Shown: positions 24,726 to 36,507 of the stretch, one piece after another
How positions within the stretch are numbered: position 1 is the first letter of the stretch
Layout: every line of letters begins with the position of its first letter
From: Melampsora larici-populina 98AG31
Lineage: Eukaryota; Basidiomycota; Pucciniomycetes; Pucciniales; Melampsoraceae
Length of the DNA: 64,000 nt
NCBI RefSeq assembly: GCF_000204055.1
Contig: NW_006768766.1
Coordinates: forward strand, 1,294,941-1,358,940
Direction of reading: 5' to 3'
The notes under the pieces: model-generated
What the model was told of the DNA's origin: nothing
The model's database searches: none
Seen by the model: only the letters and a program-made list of their open reading frames with translations
Program-made: the position numbers and the translations under genes

Positions 24726-25275
24726 TTATGAGTGGAAAATGGAAGAGTGGTCACAATACTTTTTGAACTTTGAGTTGAAGCTTTTGAGATGCATATTGAG
24801 ATACATAATCAGAGACATGTGTCCTGAATACATCTCAAACTTAGATACTCTGTGTTGCAGCATAGCAGCTTGACTCCCTTCAGACAAAACTTCAGAAATT
24901 GCAACTTCATGCATGTTCTGTAATGACTTCAGTCGCAAATCCATATGTGTTTTCAACCGTATACTAGATTTATCAGGACCCTGGAAAGATTCTATGAAAC
25001 CAACCAACAAAAGATCACAAAAAATCAATTGTTTGATGTGTCAAAAAACAGACTCTCAAGGCTTTTGATACCAATGCTCTTGGTAACACACATCCACAAG
25101 TTTTGGTTTCACTTTTGCCAGTTTTGACCCCTTTTCCATAGTTAGCATGCTGGTTTTCCTGGTTCTTGCTCTGTGACATGCTATGTGATACAGAAGTGAT
25201 GCTTGTATTGGTGTTTTTTGTGGGAAGTTTTTTTCTTCAAAGTTTGCCAATTGACATGTTTTCTGTTGGTAACAT

Positions 25276-26747
25276 GCCCAAAATCATGACCTCCAATTAA
25301 TATGTTTTTTTGGTTGGCTCCATAGGTGCTTTCTAGGGTCCGCTCTATGTATGGTGTAATTCAAAATACCAAGGCCTCTAAAACAGGAAGACTTCAATAA
25401 CCATGTCCTGTGGTATAAGCCTCCCAATTCCAATGACATCTGGCCATATACCTGTTGTATATCTTTGGTTATTTTTTGCCTGTTTGAGTGATTTGTCTAT
25501 ACAATGAACAATTTCTGATACCACTGACATTCTGAAGAACCTTGTGCAGTAGTTCACTTGTTTTCCTTTTCATTAATCTTTTTCTAGAGATTCATATATT
25601 GTGTAGACTGATCAACCAATTTTTCAATCCATTTTAAACCCAATTATCACCCCACATGCATTGACTCAAACCAACCAACTCTAAACAAATCTACATCTTT
25701 GTTTAGAATTTTTCACTCAAGCTTTTTTTGAAAAATAATGTATTTCATTCTTTGAAAATAGGTACCAGAATTTCCCCTGAATTCCTTTACATCTAAAGAA
25801 TCAAATGTGGTGCTAAAGGTAGACCCGGGTTCAAAGAACCCAGTGTACTTTTAGGCTGTGAGCTGTCAACAAATGGCAACTTGATACACAAAGTCACTGC
25901 CAAAAAAGCAACTGGTTCAACCGGTTTTTCTTGAAACCGGGTCAGCTTTGAGCACCGCCAAAGTTGAATCTATTTGATGATAGATAATAATTCTAAAACA
26001 CATCAACTAATGGAAGGTTTCAAGAATGATCAAAAGCTCATAAGACTAATGCCCTGAATTCCAAAAAAGAACAAATGAACCTTCCAAATTTTCTTATCAG
26101 AATTTGCTGTACACTACATAGTCATGGATTCTAAAAAAGATAATTTTTTAGTTAAACATGGTAATCTTCAACCCTTTCCAAGTTCACTAATCCACACTCT
26201 TTGTGCATCTTCATGCAGCTCATTTTTATCTCTGGACTTTTTGTTTTGTTAACCCAAGCAAGACTTTTCAAGGTGCCCATTCAACAACCCACCATATTTG
26301 CTTGTTTGAGCCCTGAATAAATTCTTCCTTGGAGTCAAAGTGCATCAGATGTGTCTCTTGAAGTGCATGGAATTGTTCAATCACAGACAGTCTTCAGTAA
26401 TAGACCCCCACCTCAATATCAATCTCCCCTTGTCAACCATATCAACCCATTGACATTGCAAAAGTCAAACCTGTTTGGCCACAGAACCCTAATTGTACCT
26501 AAAAAGTCAACCACAACCATCCCTTGAGGTTTCATCCTGGGTCCTACTTCTGATGTGATCCATCTTGATCAAGATGAAGCTGACATAAGATACATCTGTC
26601 TGCTTTTCAAGAATGTGTATACAAAATTATCACTCATCAATATCCTTTTGTTTCTCTTATCTTTTCACCCCTCTTTCTGCTGTTCTAGATTTACCTGTGG
26701 ATATCATTGCCCATTGACTGGTTAATTCAGGTGACAATTGTCAATCA
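25276..26747. other. Intergenic, no gene recognised
   Basis: About 1.5 kb past the end of the A2 homology. Scattered short frames only. The 3' part leads into the decayed host gene that the duplicated segment interrupts. Confidence 0.4.
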
Positions 26748-27233
26748 GTGACCCTTCTGGAATGTACCTTTCAGATCTTGTTCAATGTATACCAACACAA
26801 GGTTGGAAAAACTACTAAGAAGAATCACAGATGGGCTGTAAAGGAGACTCCAAAGGCAGCTAAGGCCCAATGGAAGAAATTCAGAACCTCTCCCCTCCAC
26901 TGTGCTCTACCTGTTGGATCATTTAATTGGACTGCCTATGCCAACAGGTTGTTTGAGGTTTCCATTTTCCACATGCCTGGAATTCCTGAAGCTCTAGCTG
27001 CAGCTGGAAAAAGGACTAGACCTTTTGAGATAGATTATGACCAATTCTCAAGTTTTGATATTTGTGCAGGGTCATTAACACCAATTTATAAACAACAAAC
27101 AGGAGAAGGAGGGTTTGTAGAAGATCCATTTACAGGAGCCAGATATCTAAGTGAATTCAAAGGAACAGTTTGTAAAGTTTCTGGAATTACTGAAGTTGGG
27201 AAAAAGACTAGTGGATTAAGATCAAAGATTTGA
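26748..27233 (+). pseudogene. Chimeric open frame: host-gene fragment fused to the coatomer alpha C-terminus
   Basis: An open frame of 161 codons. Its first 90 or so codons come from the interrupted host sequence (HRWAVKETPKAAKAQWKKF... to EALAAAGKRT). From 27025 the last 68 codons are the C-terminal end of coatomer alpha ([17 protein letters not shown]... to the native stop). The fusion is in frame. The COPI part differs from its source by very few residues, for example a Leu for Arg after GARY. There is no WD40 or epsilon-COP-binding context, so it is not a coatomer gene. Whether it is transcribed is unknown; most likely it is a by-product of the duplication. Confidence 0.75.
26808..27018 (+). 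repeat. 211-bp direct repeat, left copy, flanking the inserted duplicate
   Basis: Matches 31272-31482 with about a dozen or fewer differences. It belongs to the interrupted host gene and marks the left border of the inserted 4.25-kb segment. Confidence 0.88.
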
Positions 27234-28224
27234 TGGATATGAAATTAGTATAATGTGTTTATGAATAAAATTCTTCAAGACCCAGATTATATAGATGGTT
27301 CAAGAGAGAGAGAGGATGTGAGGAGAGTAGGACATTTTGGAATAGAGAATGGTAGGTGAATATAGTGTAATGGTCAGTAGAGATGTGTAGACTGGAGCAA
27401 TTTGATTTGAAATCGTTTGAAAAACACTAAAGCTGAGAGTCAGATAACAAGGTTCAAGTTTATCACATTTCTTGTTACCTTTTGACATTCATTGCCAAAG
27501 AGATAATGAATTTAAATGCATTCTATCTAAAGATCAAGACAGATTTTTAGGGATGGAGGAAATTTGTGTGAATTTGATCAAAGCTGTCATAGTGCTACTT
27601 GTTCATTGTATGATGAAGTCATTTATTAAGTTGAGAAATTCATCAGTTTCAATGTATTTAGATTGTTATCTTCCACAAGTCTTTGAAAGTTTTGTTTGCA
27701 TGCTTCTTTTTTAGTTTTGAAATCTACTTTTTGTTTGGATTCATTTAATGACAAAAAAGAAGCAAAAATCTCAGAGAATTTCTTTGTACATATTAAATGA
27801 TGATGAGTATAACAATTCTTTCTTTTCATAAGATTTCATCTGTAGAGTTCTCTTGTCCTATGTGTGACTTGACACTTGTGATTTTTACCATATGGTCAAA
27901 CAAATGGGGTACTAAGAGCACTAGCAGCACCAACCCTGGGTGGCATTGGCATGTCCACCAAGAAGAACAAAAAACAAAAACTCATCTCCAACAAGGTGGG
28001 CAAATTGTGCAGTTCAGCTTGATCAAGTCCTAGCGGGTGGTAACCCCCATGCATACATGTTCCTCTGAATGTTGGGCTTGTGTCAAATAAACCAAGTGTC
28101 ACTCAATGAAGTTGTGAAAATGCATGAGCAAGAGATAACACTATTCTTTGTGGAAGTTTTGCTCTACTAACTTCCACAACCTCTCACCCCACAAATACCC
28201 CCAAATAAACACCAAAGACAGTTG
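27025..28224 (+). repeat. Segmental duplication, copy B1 of the COPI 3' end and downstream DNA
   Basis: Copy of 16852-18048. The left border falls at a short shared string (TTGAGATAGATTATGA) between host and coatomer sequence. At 28224 it joins B2 through a shared AGTTG, skipping the 3.3 kb (18049-21356) that separates the two blocks at the source, including secreted-family copy 1. An apparent filler of about 5 bp lies at the join. Confidence 0.88.
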
Positions 28225-28229
28225 ACCTA

Positions 28230-31200
28230 ATGTGTGCTTTGATATGTCAGCCTGAAATCAGTTGAATGCATTACAAAAGTTCTTTCTGTGGCTAAACTGA
28301 ACTTAAGTAGCCATTGGATCCACCTGAAGTTCAAAGATATCATACTATGAAACAGAGCAGAGAATACTTTTGATTTCCTGTGTTAATTTGACCCCTCCTC
28401 ATACAAGCCATCACATGGAGAAATTCAAGGGCTGTAACATGAACAGGCATTTTCATCAAGTCTCAAGGCACAATGCAGTTAAAAAACAACTGAACTATCA
28501 CCATCTCTCATTCCTGGAAGTTCTGAACCACAAATTTATCAATCTGAAAAGCCACTAATACGACAGAAGAAGAGAAATAGAACCTGTAGATAAGCACAGG
28601 TAAGAAGGGAAAAGAGCTGAAACTCATATGAAAATCATGTAATAACACTGTTTAACACTGAAGATACTCCTCCACATTTTGACCCATAAACTATGATTCT
28701 TTCTTGAAAAGTCTCCAACAGAGAGCCAGCCTGTAACCTACTTTAAACAATCTGGAGAATGACTCTTACATTATCATCACAGTCCTCAAAAATCATAATC
28801 ATTTTCATTTAGGAGGATGTCTTGTAATTTGTTGTCATTTTCCTTTGAGAGGGATACTTTGTCTTGAGGTTGAATGTGGTTCCACAATTTCAATACGGCG
28901 GTTTGAATACTATAGAATATTAATCTTTTCCCTTTGGTCTGTCTGGAAGGATTATGAACAAAAGCAAAAATTCTGTAGAACTCATTTCTATGTCTAGAAG
29001 TCTTTGTGTTTTGAAATTTGTGTGATTGGAATTCCGGATGATAAATGATAGAAGCCAATGATTCAAAACTTAGTATTTGTAATTCATATGTCCTATGTTG
29101 CATACCATAGATCTCAGCTACTCTACTCTGCCTCATCCATAATCCTACAAAAAGGACTACCAAGTTTCTTATGGCAGGTGTGCCAGTGCTAGATGTAGGC
29201 TGTTGTTTGATTAGGCTTTGAAGATTGGAGACTAATTCAGGATAATTTGAGAGAGCTCGAATTGAATAACAATGGAGGCCACTGACTTCCTTGAGGAACC
29301 TATATGATTCTGGTAACTCTGGTTGCATCAGTTGAAAATGTTTGAAGTTCCATGTGATTCCTGGTATAATTAGTTTTCGAGTCCCAAAGGGGTTAGAAAG
29401 ATTCATTCCTGTGTGGAAGGTGCCAAAAATCAATGAACAGTTCAAAGGAGTGACATATCTCAGCTCAAAGGACTTACCATCAAAGTGTTCAACCTCACTA
29501 CCATGCAATTCCACATCATTTGGTGGGCTGTGTGAAGTAGTCAAATTCACTGTAATTTGTGTGAAAAATTGTCATTAAAATGGACAAGATACATGATCAC
29601 AATTGCTCTCTGGACATAGAGAATACTTGCCAATTTCATGAGGAATATCATCTGTGGTAGAACCTTGATCTGAAAACTCTGGGTGATTTGGTTCATTTCC
29701 TGGGAATATTGATGTATGTGGAGCCTCAAAGGTGTTGTAGTGTGCTTTGAAAAATTTGAATTACATCAATGGTCAGCTTGAACCACATTCTATCACATTT
29801 GATTAACCAAGAATGAAGTGATATATTGATCACCTTTACTGTTGCCATCACCATGACTATCTATCCCTGTATATGAATCCCACTGGCTGATAACCATGGG
29901 ATCATTTTCCACAGAGACAGCTTCAAGTTTAGGCTTTTTGAGCTCAGATTTGTTTTGTTGAATGTGTACTTTATATCTATTTGCCTCTTTCTCAGACTCT
30001 AATTCTTGATTGGGCCCCAGCTTGAAGTGCATCTTATCTACTGGAAGATAGTTGCTATGTCCATCATTTGGAGGAAGAGGTCTTTTGAAACCCTCTGGAG
30101 AGATAAGTTGACAGATTCAGCTATTATTGATCTCTCCACAGCAAACATAAAAATTCCAATGGGAGCTCTCACGTGATTCTTTGCTTTGTGGAGTTATCCC
30201 TAGACTGAGGACCAGATCTTCTTTAGCACCTATTGCAAACTGGTCTTCTTGATGATTGATGTGTTTACCTAATTTGATTGTTCCAGGAGAGTTGTGGATG
30301 TCTATATTATAATTTCCTGTAAAATATGTTTTTCAGAAGGAAAAATTGAATGTTGAATTTTGGAATGAAAAAAAGACTGAAGGATTGAAATGCACACCTC
30401 TCAGTGACTTCTCTGGATAAAGAGGGAAGAACTCAAAGCTATGTGGTTCTCTGCTGTCTCCCTCATATAGCTTAAGCCAACTGTTTTGTCCATTTTTTCT
30501 GCCAAGAAATCTTCTGGCCTCTGGGTATCTCTTGCCAGCAGATCCTGGGTAAAGGGATAAGGTAGTTTCAACATCTTCCAGATCTTTTTGAGGAATATAT
30601 TGTGATGATGCTGTTGAAGCAGTTGCAAGCTCTTCAAATCTGCACCAGATTGGTTGAGGAAGAATAGACTGTGAGACTAGTATCAATGTAAATAGTGGAA
30701 ACATTAAGAATAATTGAATAATTTTGAGTGGAAAATGGAAGAATGGTCACAACACTTTTTGAACTTTGAGTTGAGGCTTTTGAGATGCATTTTAAGATAC
30801 ATACTCACAGACATGTGTCCTGAATACATCTCAAACTTAGATACTCTGTGTTACAGCATAGCAGATTGACTCCCTTCAGACAAAACTTCAGAAATTGCAA
30901 CTTCATGCATGTTCTGTAATGACTTCAGTCGCAAATCCATATGTGTTTTCAACCGTATACTAGATTTATCAGGACCCTGAAAAGATTCGATGAAACCAAC
31001 CAACAAAAGACCACAAAAAATCAATTGTTTGATGTGTCAAAAAACAGACTCTCAAGGCTTTTGATACCAATGCTCTTGGTAACACACATCCACAAGTTTT
31101 GGATTCACTTTTGCCAGTTTTGACCCCTTTTCCATAGTTAGCATGCTGGTTTTCCTGGTTCTTGCTCTGTGACATGCTATGTGATACAGAAGTGATGCTT

Positions 31201-31271
31201 GTATTGGTGTTTTTTGTGGGAAGTTTTTTTCTTCAAAGTTTGCCAATTGACATGTTGTCTGTTGGTAACAT
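28230..31271. repeat. Segmental duplication, copy B2 (secreted-family copy 3 and flanks)
   Basis: Copy of 21357-25275 without the two MITEs. Homology stops at 31271, immediately before the right 211-bp direct repeat. Confidence 0.88.
28786..30704 (-). CDS. Secreted protein family member, copy 3 (intact)
   Basis: Five exons: 30704-30398, 30316-30173, 30094-29834, 29744-29601 and 29549-28786. They total 1620 nt (539 aa), every phase closing. A signal peptide (MFPLFTLILVSQSILPQPIW) precedes a predicted soluble chain. Regions in order: RFEEL...LYPGSAGKRYP near residues 20-65; GNYNIDIHNSPGTIKLG and EDLVLSLGITPQ near 105-145; GFKRPLPPNDGHSNYLPVDK near 150-170; a Lys/Glu-rich stretch; an acidic HPEFSDQGSTTDDI segment; and a C-terminal domain of about 250 residues with IRNLVVLFVGLWMRQSRVAE. 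Only the last domain and parts of the N-terminus are kept in copy 1, so they are the constrained parts. The stop comes four residues earlier than in copy 2. I do not recognise the family. A secreted role at the host interface is inference from signal peptide, copy number and lineage. Confidence 0.75.
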
Positions 31272-31482
31272 AAAACTACTAAGAAGGATCACAGATGGGC
31301 TGTAAAGGAGAGTCCAAAGGCAGCCAAGGCCCAATGGAAGAAATTCAAAACCTCTCTCCTTCACTGTGCTCTACCTGTTGGATCATTTAATTGGACTGTC
31401 TACGCCAACAGGTTGTTTGAGGTTTCCACTTTCCACATACCTGTAATTCCTGAAGCTCTAGCTGCAGCTGGAAAAAGGACTA
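31272..31482 (+). repeat. 211-bp direct repeat, right copy
   Basis: Second copy of 26808-27018. Beyond it the host gene continues, so the segment in between is an insertion accompanied by duplication of 211 bp of the target. Confidence 0.88.
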
Positions 31483-32548
31483 CTGGCTATTCAAGGGTTC
31501 ATCAATGCCACAGATTGCAATAACAAGGTTCACCACCACTTTATTACTGATGATGTGAGTTTTGGTGGGTTTGTTTCTGCTTTACTGGATGCCCTATCCA
31601 AGGCAGTTTTGGGCTTCAGTATCACACATACAAACCCCAAAACCAGAAAGGATGTCAATTGGTCATTGGTGTCGAATTTCAAGCCCAATGAGTCATCTGA
31701 CCTTTTTCTGATATGGACGTTTCTTAGTCCAGGGGGGTAAGATATCTCCTTTTGTATCTTATTTGGTCCAATTACCTCACCACTGCTTGTAGAAGATAGT
31801 ACAAATTCTCAATGAAGAGTTTTGAAGACAAATTCAAGGCTGGCAAGGAGTTGGTGACAACTGTAAATCCCAAGAACCCTTTGCAAGTTTTAATTTACAA
31901 CCCAGCTTACATCCAAGTTCGTGCAGATGACTGGGTCAGTTTTTGTTCTTTATTCTTTGTCTTTTCACCTTGCCAAACTTCCACCTCACAAACCCATTTC
32001 CTCTTGTAAGCTGGTGGGATTGCCAGTACTGACAAGGTCAGTCCACCAGTGGATCTTGGTTCCTCAGTTCAAATCATAGAAAGCCAAGATCCTAGGATTA
32101 GCATTCCCTTGAACCATGGCTGCTAATCTCAACTCTTTGAATCCTGCGGCCAATGTCATTCATCATAGCTACTAGGGCGAAGTTCCTAGTCCTGGAATTC
32201 CACATGTTGCCCTCTTTGCCACTCCTAACATGATGTCTGACTGGCTTATGCCCAGGTCTCAACCCTCACCCAGTGAAGCTAGCTTTCAATGAGCACCTCC
32301 CCACCCAGAAAACAACCTTCCTTTGAGCACTTTTTGGTGTCTGCTGGGATTCACACAGGTATGAGGAAGTCACACAAAGATTTAGAGAACAAATGCATGT
32401 ATTACTTTGTTTGTGCACTTGACCCCAACACTTACTTGATATCCAAGTTGCACTCTTTTGATATACCTTTTGCTTGTGCAGATGGCATTTGGAAAGCTGT
32501 TTCCAAGTTCCTTCAACAATTAAAAATAAAGAATAACCATTGTTTGTA
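31272..32548 (+). pseudogene. Decayed host gene of the insertion, unrecognised
   Basis: Coding-like blocks on the plus strand: HRWAVKESPKAAKAQWKKF..., then LLAIQGFINATDCNNKVHHHF, then SFGGFVSALLDALSKAVLGFSITHTNPKTRKDVNW..., then VLIYNPAYIQVRADDW, and a final block near 32330-32548. Some breaks look like introns (a GTGAGT follows DD near 31556); others are frameshifts and stops. No known domain is recognised. It could be a rust-specific repeated gene or part of a transposon. The copy is interrupted by the duplicated segment and probably non-functional. Confidence 0.45.
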
Positions 32549-32620
32549 ATTCTTTTGCCAACCACCCCAAAAAATGTGACAATCCACCTTGTATCTTAAT
32601 TTTTCATGTCTTATCATTCC

Positions 32621-33065
32621 CAACGCTGCCACAAATACGATACTGGTATCGTATCGACGATACTCAGTAAAGTAACGGGTCTACAATACTAGAGAAACTG
32701 AGCCTCAGTAACGTAGTTGTACCCACAATACGATACTCAGTAAAGTATTGCAATGGCAATACTGTGCCGCCCAATACCTAGTACCGTATCTTGTCACGAT
32801 ACCGATCAGATACTAATACTGTATCGTAGTATCGCACTCCCAGACACAAAATCAATAGAGATTTTGTACTCAATACTTCCTTGGGCCCATTCCAGTATCG
32901 TACTCGGGGGGCGATACGATACTAAGTAAAGTAACGCCATACACGATACTGCCAGGAGGATCGGGCAGTACCGTATTGTGGCTGCGATACTGATACTGAC
33001 AATACGATACCCAAAAAAAAACTACGATACCGTTACGATACCGATACTGAATTGTGGCAGCGTTG
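32621..33065. mobile_element. 445-bp inverted-repeat element built of GATAC/GTATC motifs, 7-bp TSD
   Basis: Perfect terminal inverted repeats (CAACGCTGCCACAA and its reverse complement) are flanked by TCATTCC on both sides (32614-32620 and 33066-33072). Nearly the whole interior is a degenerate array of CGATAC, GTATCG and AGTAAAGTA-like words in both orientations. No coding capacity. The superfamily is unclear. Confidence 0.8.
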
Positions 33066-33072
33066 TCATTCC

Positions 33073-36000
33073 TACTCTGAGCTTGTTGATCTTGATCATA
33101 CATGTTTGTAGTCATCACTTTATTTGTTATTTATCTTAGTTTGTAGTCTTCAATTTATGCAAACTTTGTTTATTTGCTTGACATTTACTCATGCTTTGCG
33201 TATATTGGTGAGTATGAGAGATGTACTCATTTGTAAGGTGGAGAATCTCCAATTCTTCACCTTATCTCCTTATTTCCATGCAACCACCACTTGTTTGATC
33301 TGGTGAGTTTGATCAATTGCAGGTGTATGATCAATCTTCAATGTTTCAATACATTCAATGTCTCAATCCAATATCTTGACACATCCATATGAGGCCTTTG
33401 ATTGCCCTTGGTTCATACAATAGTGTAACCACCCACTCCATGGAGCAAAACAGTTTCATAGTGGTTTTTTTGCTGCTCTCTACACTTCAATATATAGCAG
33501 AGCCTCCAATCTGCTCACTGGAGCCAGAAATTCCCAGAGTGGAGTAATTGCTGCACAATCTGGCCCAGTTGTGCACTCATCACTATATATCAGACCAAGA
33601 ACCCTGTATCTAGGGGCAAGTGTACAGGCTGGTACATGTTGATAGTCACCCTCATCTTGATCTGATTTTCACCTCCCTTAGAAAACTAACACTGTGACCT
33701 GATCAGTGCAGTTGGACTTATTTGGAAACAATGGAACGTCCCTGGCAAGGTCTTTGAATTCTTGGCTTAAGATTTTCTTATGGTCAGTCCCAGGGGACAG
33801 TCCACAATCAGAATTGATTCAGCAATAATCAGAAGATAACACTCAACTTGCATTTGTTCTTTTTCTTACATTTCATTTCCAATGATCAACTCCAATAGTC
33901 CCCTCCAAAATCATTTTGGCCCAAAGTTCACTCCAGGTCCCTGGTCAACCCTCCACCAGCACCCAGCTCAGCTTGAACACAGCCATGTTTTGTTGTACCT
34001 TCTGAATCAGTCAATTACAAATGTCTTTGAGTTTGATGAAGTGTTTTCCTTGTGTGGTTTAATTTGGTTATTTTTCATATAATCTCATCATCTGTTCATG
34101 GCTTCAAGGTGTCTAAACAAATACATAAAACCAAATGAAACAAACAGAAGAAGAAGCCTGTCTGCTTTGTATGTAAAAGATTTTCTTGGATTTTTTGATC
34201 TTCAAATGAAGAGGTAAGATTAGTATTTTAATCAAACAACAAGGGACCTTTTGATTAGATGATCCAAAAAGTCAATGCTTAAAAAATATGATTACCATTC
34301 TCTCGATAAATCTCATCTGATTGGATGTCTTTCAAGTTTATTTCTTATGCCTTTCAACATATAATTTCCTCATTACGCTTGTGTAAGCTGTTCTAGTGAG
34401 GGTGAGGGATGAACCAAATGCAGGAAGACGTCCAGTAAATTCTTTTGGTACTGTGTTCTTGCTTGGCCCATCTGTTTTGTCTTCAGAGTATATGTTCCTG
34501 AATAGTACATTCATATAATGCAATGATCAATGAGGTCAGATTGGAAAAATAAAATCATTAAATAGAGTTGTTTCCTGTGTACCTAAGAAAGACATCATTT
34601 CAAATTCAAGTTGCAATCCACTTGTTTCATATAAAAATCAAGCCCTTTGGTTGGCAGCATGGTTTGGTTAGACAGTCTTTGATTTCTTTCAAGTGAGTGA
34701 CAAGCCCAATTTCAGATCCTCAGCAATGCTCCAAATCACCACCCATTTCCCAGGCTGTTAACAGATAGCTGCACAAATGTTGTCCAGATACATTGCAAGG
34801 TTTTCAAGTGACATCATGAGATCTCAATGTTTGTGATTCAATCTGGTAATGCAGCCAAGCTTTGGATATTTGTCTGGATTGCAAATCACACAGGACGTTT
34901 GGCAGTACAAAGATTTCTGTTGTGTGATTGTGTATAAAATGACTTAGGATCACATCCAGTGTTGAAGCTTTAATTGAGTTATACCTACTTGTAGGTACTG
35001 GATGGCCAGTATACCTTGATGCTGGTATCAATTCATACTATGCAGGTCATGCTGGTCATGTTCTCATGATGGTCTGACTTGTAATTATACAATAACAGTC
35101 AGTCAAATATTTTTGAAGGAAGACAAGGAAAACTGACATAAGAATAGTCAAAGACTGTCAAATCCAGATAGTGGGGAATCAGTGGTCGAACAAAGTAGCC
35201 AGGGAGAGGGGATCACAGGGCTGGTGGAAGGGAAGATTGTGGAGGATACATAGCCCTAACTGCTGAGCTTTTTAGCATCTGAGGTGGTAAGCTCAATGAC
35301 AGATATCCTCAGGTATTGGCTTTATTTCACAAATGTCTTGAAAAGCTGTGATAAATCAGGAACATTTGAAAAAGTATAGTGAGTCCAGGCATTTCAAAAT
35401 CTGTTATGAACAAGATGTCAAGTCATTTTTGTGCACAGTCAATTTAGACAACACAAAGTCAATCAAACTGGAATTCTGTGCAAAACGTCAAGAAATAATC
35501 ATTGAATCAAAGTTAAGATCCAAAACACAACGATCAAGGTTCTCAAAACGTTGCGAACCCTCTTCCACAACCATAAAATCTACTCGGTTCAAGAAAAACC
35601 AGTCATCTAACAACTAATCAATCAACATCATGTAAATATATTCTTCATTTCTCTCAGCTTGATTGTATGAGAGTATGTAAACAGTACAACACATCCCCCA
35701 AGACACACACAAACTTTCGCTCGCCAAAAAAAAACAGTCACACCTATTATTCTTCAATTAAGAGAAGACAAGAAAAAACAATATCGGCTTTCTAAAAGAA
35801 TGAGATCAAGTAAAAGAAATCACATCGAAAAAAAAGGAATGAATGAAGTCTTTATAGAAGTTTATATTCTTCAACAAGATGAAATAAACCGGACATACAC
35901 ACACAAACAAACAAAAAAAATACGCATAAAAGTTACAGTTCTTTTTGTTTTCCTTCTGGAAACCAATACCAGTGATAGAGGCAGAGAGAGACAGAGGAAA

Positions 36001-36507
36001 GTGAAAGACCAATAGCACAACCGGAAAGGGGGATGTTTAGGAATGAACTGCTTATGGATAGATAATCGGGCACAAAGACGTTGGATAAAGGGATAAAAGA
36101 GAATCAAATAAAAGTAATCATATCACAGGAAGGTGGAAGGATGGAGCGAAGTGAACCAGTTCCATTTTGAGCTCGTAGTAATGAGTCGCAATAAGATAAG
36201 ATATTGGAAAAAAGTAAGATCTGAGCACTGAAAAGTGATATATGTATATGTATAAAAGATTGATGGAAAAATGGATAGAGATAAATAAGTATTCATACAC
36301 AAAAAACAACGAAAAACATTCGTCCGAAAATAGCATCGTTCGGATCAACTTATAGCAGTAATTTAAGTAAAGCATGAGGGTGTAAATTAATTAAGACGGC
36401 ATTCTATTCTTCTTTATTGAACATATAGCCACATTATACAAAATTATTGCATCGGTCTTTTCGTGGCGAAAGTTGGAGTTGCGATGTGATTCCAAAAGAG
36501 CGAAAAA
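33073..36507. other. Intergenic, no gene recognised
   Basis: About 3.4 kb. A block at roughly 34303-34430 is similar to 41280-41395 (listed as a repeat pair). The stretch 35640-36507 is AT-rich and lies just past the stop of the minus-strand gene that follows, so it probably holds its 3' UTR. Short frames, such as 35348-35617, show no family features. Confidence 0.4.
34303..34430. repeat. Dispersed repeat, copy 1 of a pair
   Basis: Similar to 41280-41395: both contain ATAAATCTCATCTGATTGGAT and, further on, a GGATGAA-CAAATGCAGGAAGA string. Possibly remnants of one decayed gene. Confidence 0.5.

Larger units (their letters stand above)
21357..25275. repeat. Segmental duplication, source block A2 (secreted-family copy 2 and flanks)
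   Basis: Apart from two inserted elements (21378-22090 and 24543-24725), this stretch matches 28230-31271 almost base for base through introns, exons and about 750 bp beyond the gene. It is the second half of the source for the 27-31 kb duplicate. Confidence 0.9.

Noticed and set aside
25056..25250. Minus-strand frame of 64 codons kept nearly unchanged at 31052-31246
   Set aside because: Conservation is explained by the recent segmental duplication; neighbouring non-coding DNA is equally alike.
35348..35617. Lys/Ser-rich open frame of 89 codons
   Set aside because: No homologous features, no signal peptide, no neighbouring exon that joins; kept as unsupported.
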